Assembly (NCBI GenBank): GCA_018110825.1
Contig: JAGBCL010000050.1
Span: 1-32,151 of the forward strand
Source of the DNA: Oscillospiraceae bacterium
GTDB taxonomy: Bacteria > Bacillota > Clostridia > Oscillospirales > Ruminococcaceae
Direction: 5' to 3'
Length of the DNA stretch: 32,151 bases
Shown: in pieces, positions 31,362 to 32,151 of the stretch
Layout of the letters: each line of letters opens with the position of its first letter
Numbering within the stretch: the first letter of the stretch is position 1
Program-made: the position numbers and the translations under genes
Notes under the pieces: generated by a model
The model's input: only the letters and a program-made list of their open reading frames with translations
The model's database searches: none
Told to the model about the DNA's origin: nothing

Positions 31362-31394
31362 GAAATCAAAGAAATTATTCCCGAGGTTACAGCA

Positions 31395-32009
31395 ATGAAT
31401 AATACAATCGCAAGCCACTATGATATTCTGATAGATGAAAACAACGACCCTGTCCACGACCCTGAGCCGTTGAAAGAGTATATGGACAAGTGGGATGGAC
31501 AGGGTTTTATAAACAAAATGGAACTTAATGCCGAAAAATCTGTTCTTGAAATTGGAGTTGGAACAGGCAGGCTTGCTGTCAGAACTGCACCTCTGTGCAA
31601 GGAATTCTATGGCATTGATATTTCTACGAAAACAATCGAACGTGCAAAAGAAAATCTCAGCAGTTTTGAAAACGTAGAGCTGATATGTAGTGATTTTCTT
31701 GAGTATAACTTTACCCGACTGTTTGATGTAGTTTATTCCTCGCTGACCTTTATGCATATTTCAGAAAAGCAAAAGGCGTTTAATCTAATTGGAAAACTGC
31801 TTGCACCAAACGGAAAATTTGTATTGTCAATTGATAAAAATCAAGATGAGTTTATTGATACTAATACAAGTAAAATTAAAGTTTATCCTGATAAGCCCAG
31901 TGACATTGAAGAATATATTTCTAATATAAATCTGAAATTGTCAGAGCATTACGAAACGGAGTTTGCGCATATTTTTGTATGCGAATATACTCCAAATATT
32001 AAAAGCTGA
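31395..32009 (+). CDS. Class I SAM-dependent methyltransferase
   Basis: 204 residues. Motif I is VLEIGVGTGRLAV (about residues 50-62), the acidic ribose-binding residue lies in YGIDIS, motif II-like CSDFLEYNF is next, and motif IV-like FDVVYSSLTFMHI and LLAPNGKFVLSID complete a methyltransferase_11/25-type fold. The substrate is unknown. GAGGT upstream supports the ATG. It is followed after 12 bases by an AraC-like gene on the same strand, probably in one operon, which suggests the regulator controls or senses the methylated substrate pathway (inference). Confidence 0.9.
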   Translation: MNNTIASHYDILIDENNDPVHDPEPLKEYMDKWDGQGFINKMELNAEKSVLEIGVGTGRLAVRTAPLCKEFYGIDISTKTIERAKENLSSFENVELICSDFLEYNFTRLFDVVYSSLTFMHISEKQKAFNLIGKLLAPNGKFVLSIDKNQDEFIDTNTSKIKVYPDKPSDIEEYISNINLKLSEHYETEFAHIFVCEYTPNIKS

Positions 32010-32021
32010 CGAGGTGGTAAA

Positions 32022-32151
32022 ATGCACAGAATTATCAATATGTACCATCCGATAACAGCCACACCTTTTACTGATAATGACACCTATTGCGAAATTCTGC
32101 CTTGTGAAGCTTTACGGCCATATGTAAGGTGTTTCTGGGGTACGAAAAATC
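32022..32151 (+). CDS. AraC-family-like transcriptional regulator, 5' end only
   Basis: 43 codons are visible, MHRIINMYHPITATPFTDND and on to a segment reading YCEILPCEALRPYVRCFWGT. The pattern E-x-x-P...L-x-x-Y-V-x-C-F-W is typical of the N-terminal domain of a group of AraC-type regulators (DUF6597-like). GAGGTGG lies a few bases before the ATG. The DNA-binding domain, if present, is beyond the window. Confidence 0.7.
   Translation, partial: MHRIINMYHPITATPFTDNDTYCEILPCEALRPYVRCFWGTKN

Larger units (their letters stand above)
30756..31394. other. 639-base non-coding region with orphan promoter, terminator and four-unit array
   Basis: It contains boundary motif copy 5, an orphan third copy of the Bro-N-type operator/-10 module, a strong terminator, the 18-bp palindrome TGAAAAAATATTTTTTCA (30892-30909), a small TTGGG/CCCAA hairpin with T-run (30953-30972), the repeat array at 31017-31279 and the methyltransferase promoter. 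Short open frames on the minus strand follow the array repeats and are not credible as genes. Confidence 0.65.

Overview
The window reads as a chromosomal segment of a low-to-mid GC Firmicute of the Clostridia, most likely a Ruminococcus or another Oscillospiraceae. The reasons are the gdpP-rplI order, a TTG-initiated RNase J, AAAGGAG-type ribosome binding sites, lipoproteins with long Thr/Glu linkers, and the flavodiiron/rubredoxin genes of an anaerobe. The genus is an inference from style, not from a marker gene. I see no rRNA, tRNA or CRISPR array.

Layout. (1) 1-4.7 kb, minus strand: RNase J, the c-di-AMP phosphodiesterase GdpP and ribosomal protein L9, a housekeeping operon whose junctions are filled with copies of a dispersed repeat. 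(2) 5.05-7.26 kb, minus: a nucleotidyltransferase / left-handed helix / phosphohexomutase fusion whose catalytic motifs look degraded in both enzyme domains. (3) 7.7-16.3 kb, plus: a CNNM/HlyC-type membrane protein overlapping the first of five tandem paralogous lipoproteins, each with an intact Cys-His-Asp transglutaminase-like core. (4) 16.5-18.5 kb, minus: a four-module flavodiiron protein and a free rubredoxin (oxygen/NO detoxification), divergent from a membrane GGDEF protein (18.8-19.9 kb). (5) 19.9-24.9 kb, minus: response regulator, histidine kinase, ABC ATPase and FtsX-type permease, with a likely response-regulator direct repeat before the ABC genes. (6) 25-32 kb, accessory: a SLOG protein divergent from a small ribbon-helix-helix protein, an XRE regulator flanked by 46-bp direct repeats, a large serine recombinase, a GNAT gene broken by an early stop, a Bro-N antirepressor with duplicated promoters, a flavin reductase-like gene, a methyltransferase and the start of an AraC-like regulator.

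Several structures are not explained by genes. A ~150-bp MITE-like repeat with two internal hairpins occurs in six full or shortened copies, and copies end in or next to gene stop codons. Five copies of GTTACGYACCT sit at the gene boundaries of 28.6-30.8 kb, and two of them precede near-identical promoters. Three copies of a promoter/operator module with an AACGTT centre lie near the Bro-N gene, one of them without a gene. At 31.02-31.28 kb a four-unit array (TGT-N4-ACA, six bases, then ATGCTTGCT[G/C]TCAA) folds into hairpins with a covarying pair and an 11-bp pairing between its first and last units. This array is the best candidate here for an undescribed element or structured RNA.

Functionally, the left two thirds combine RNA turnover, second-messenger control and surface lipoprotein production. 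The right end is a mosaic of transferred genes with their own promoters, next to a recombinase that could have brought them in.
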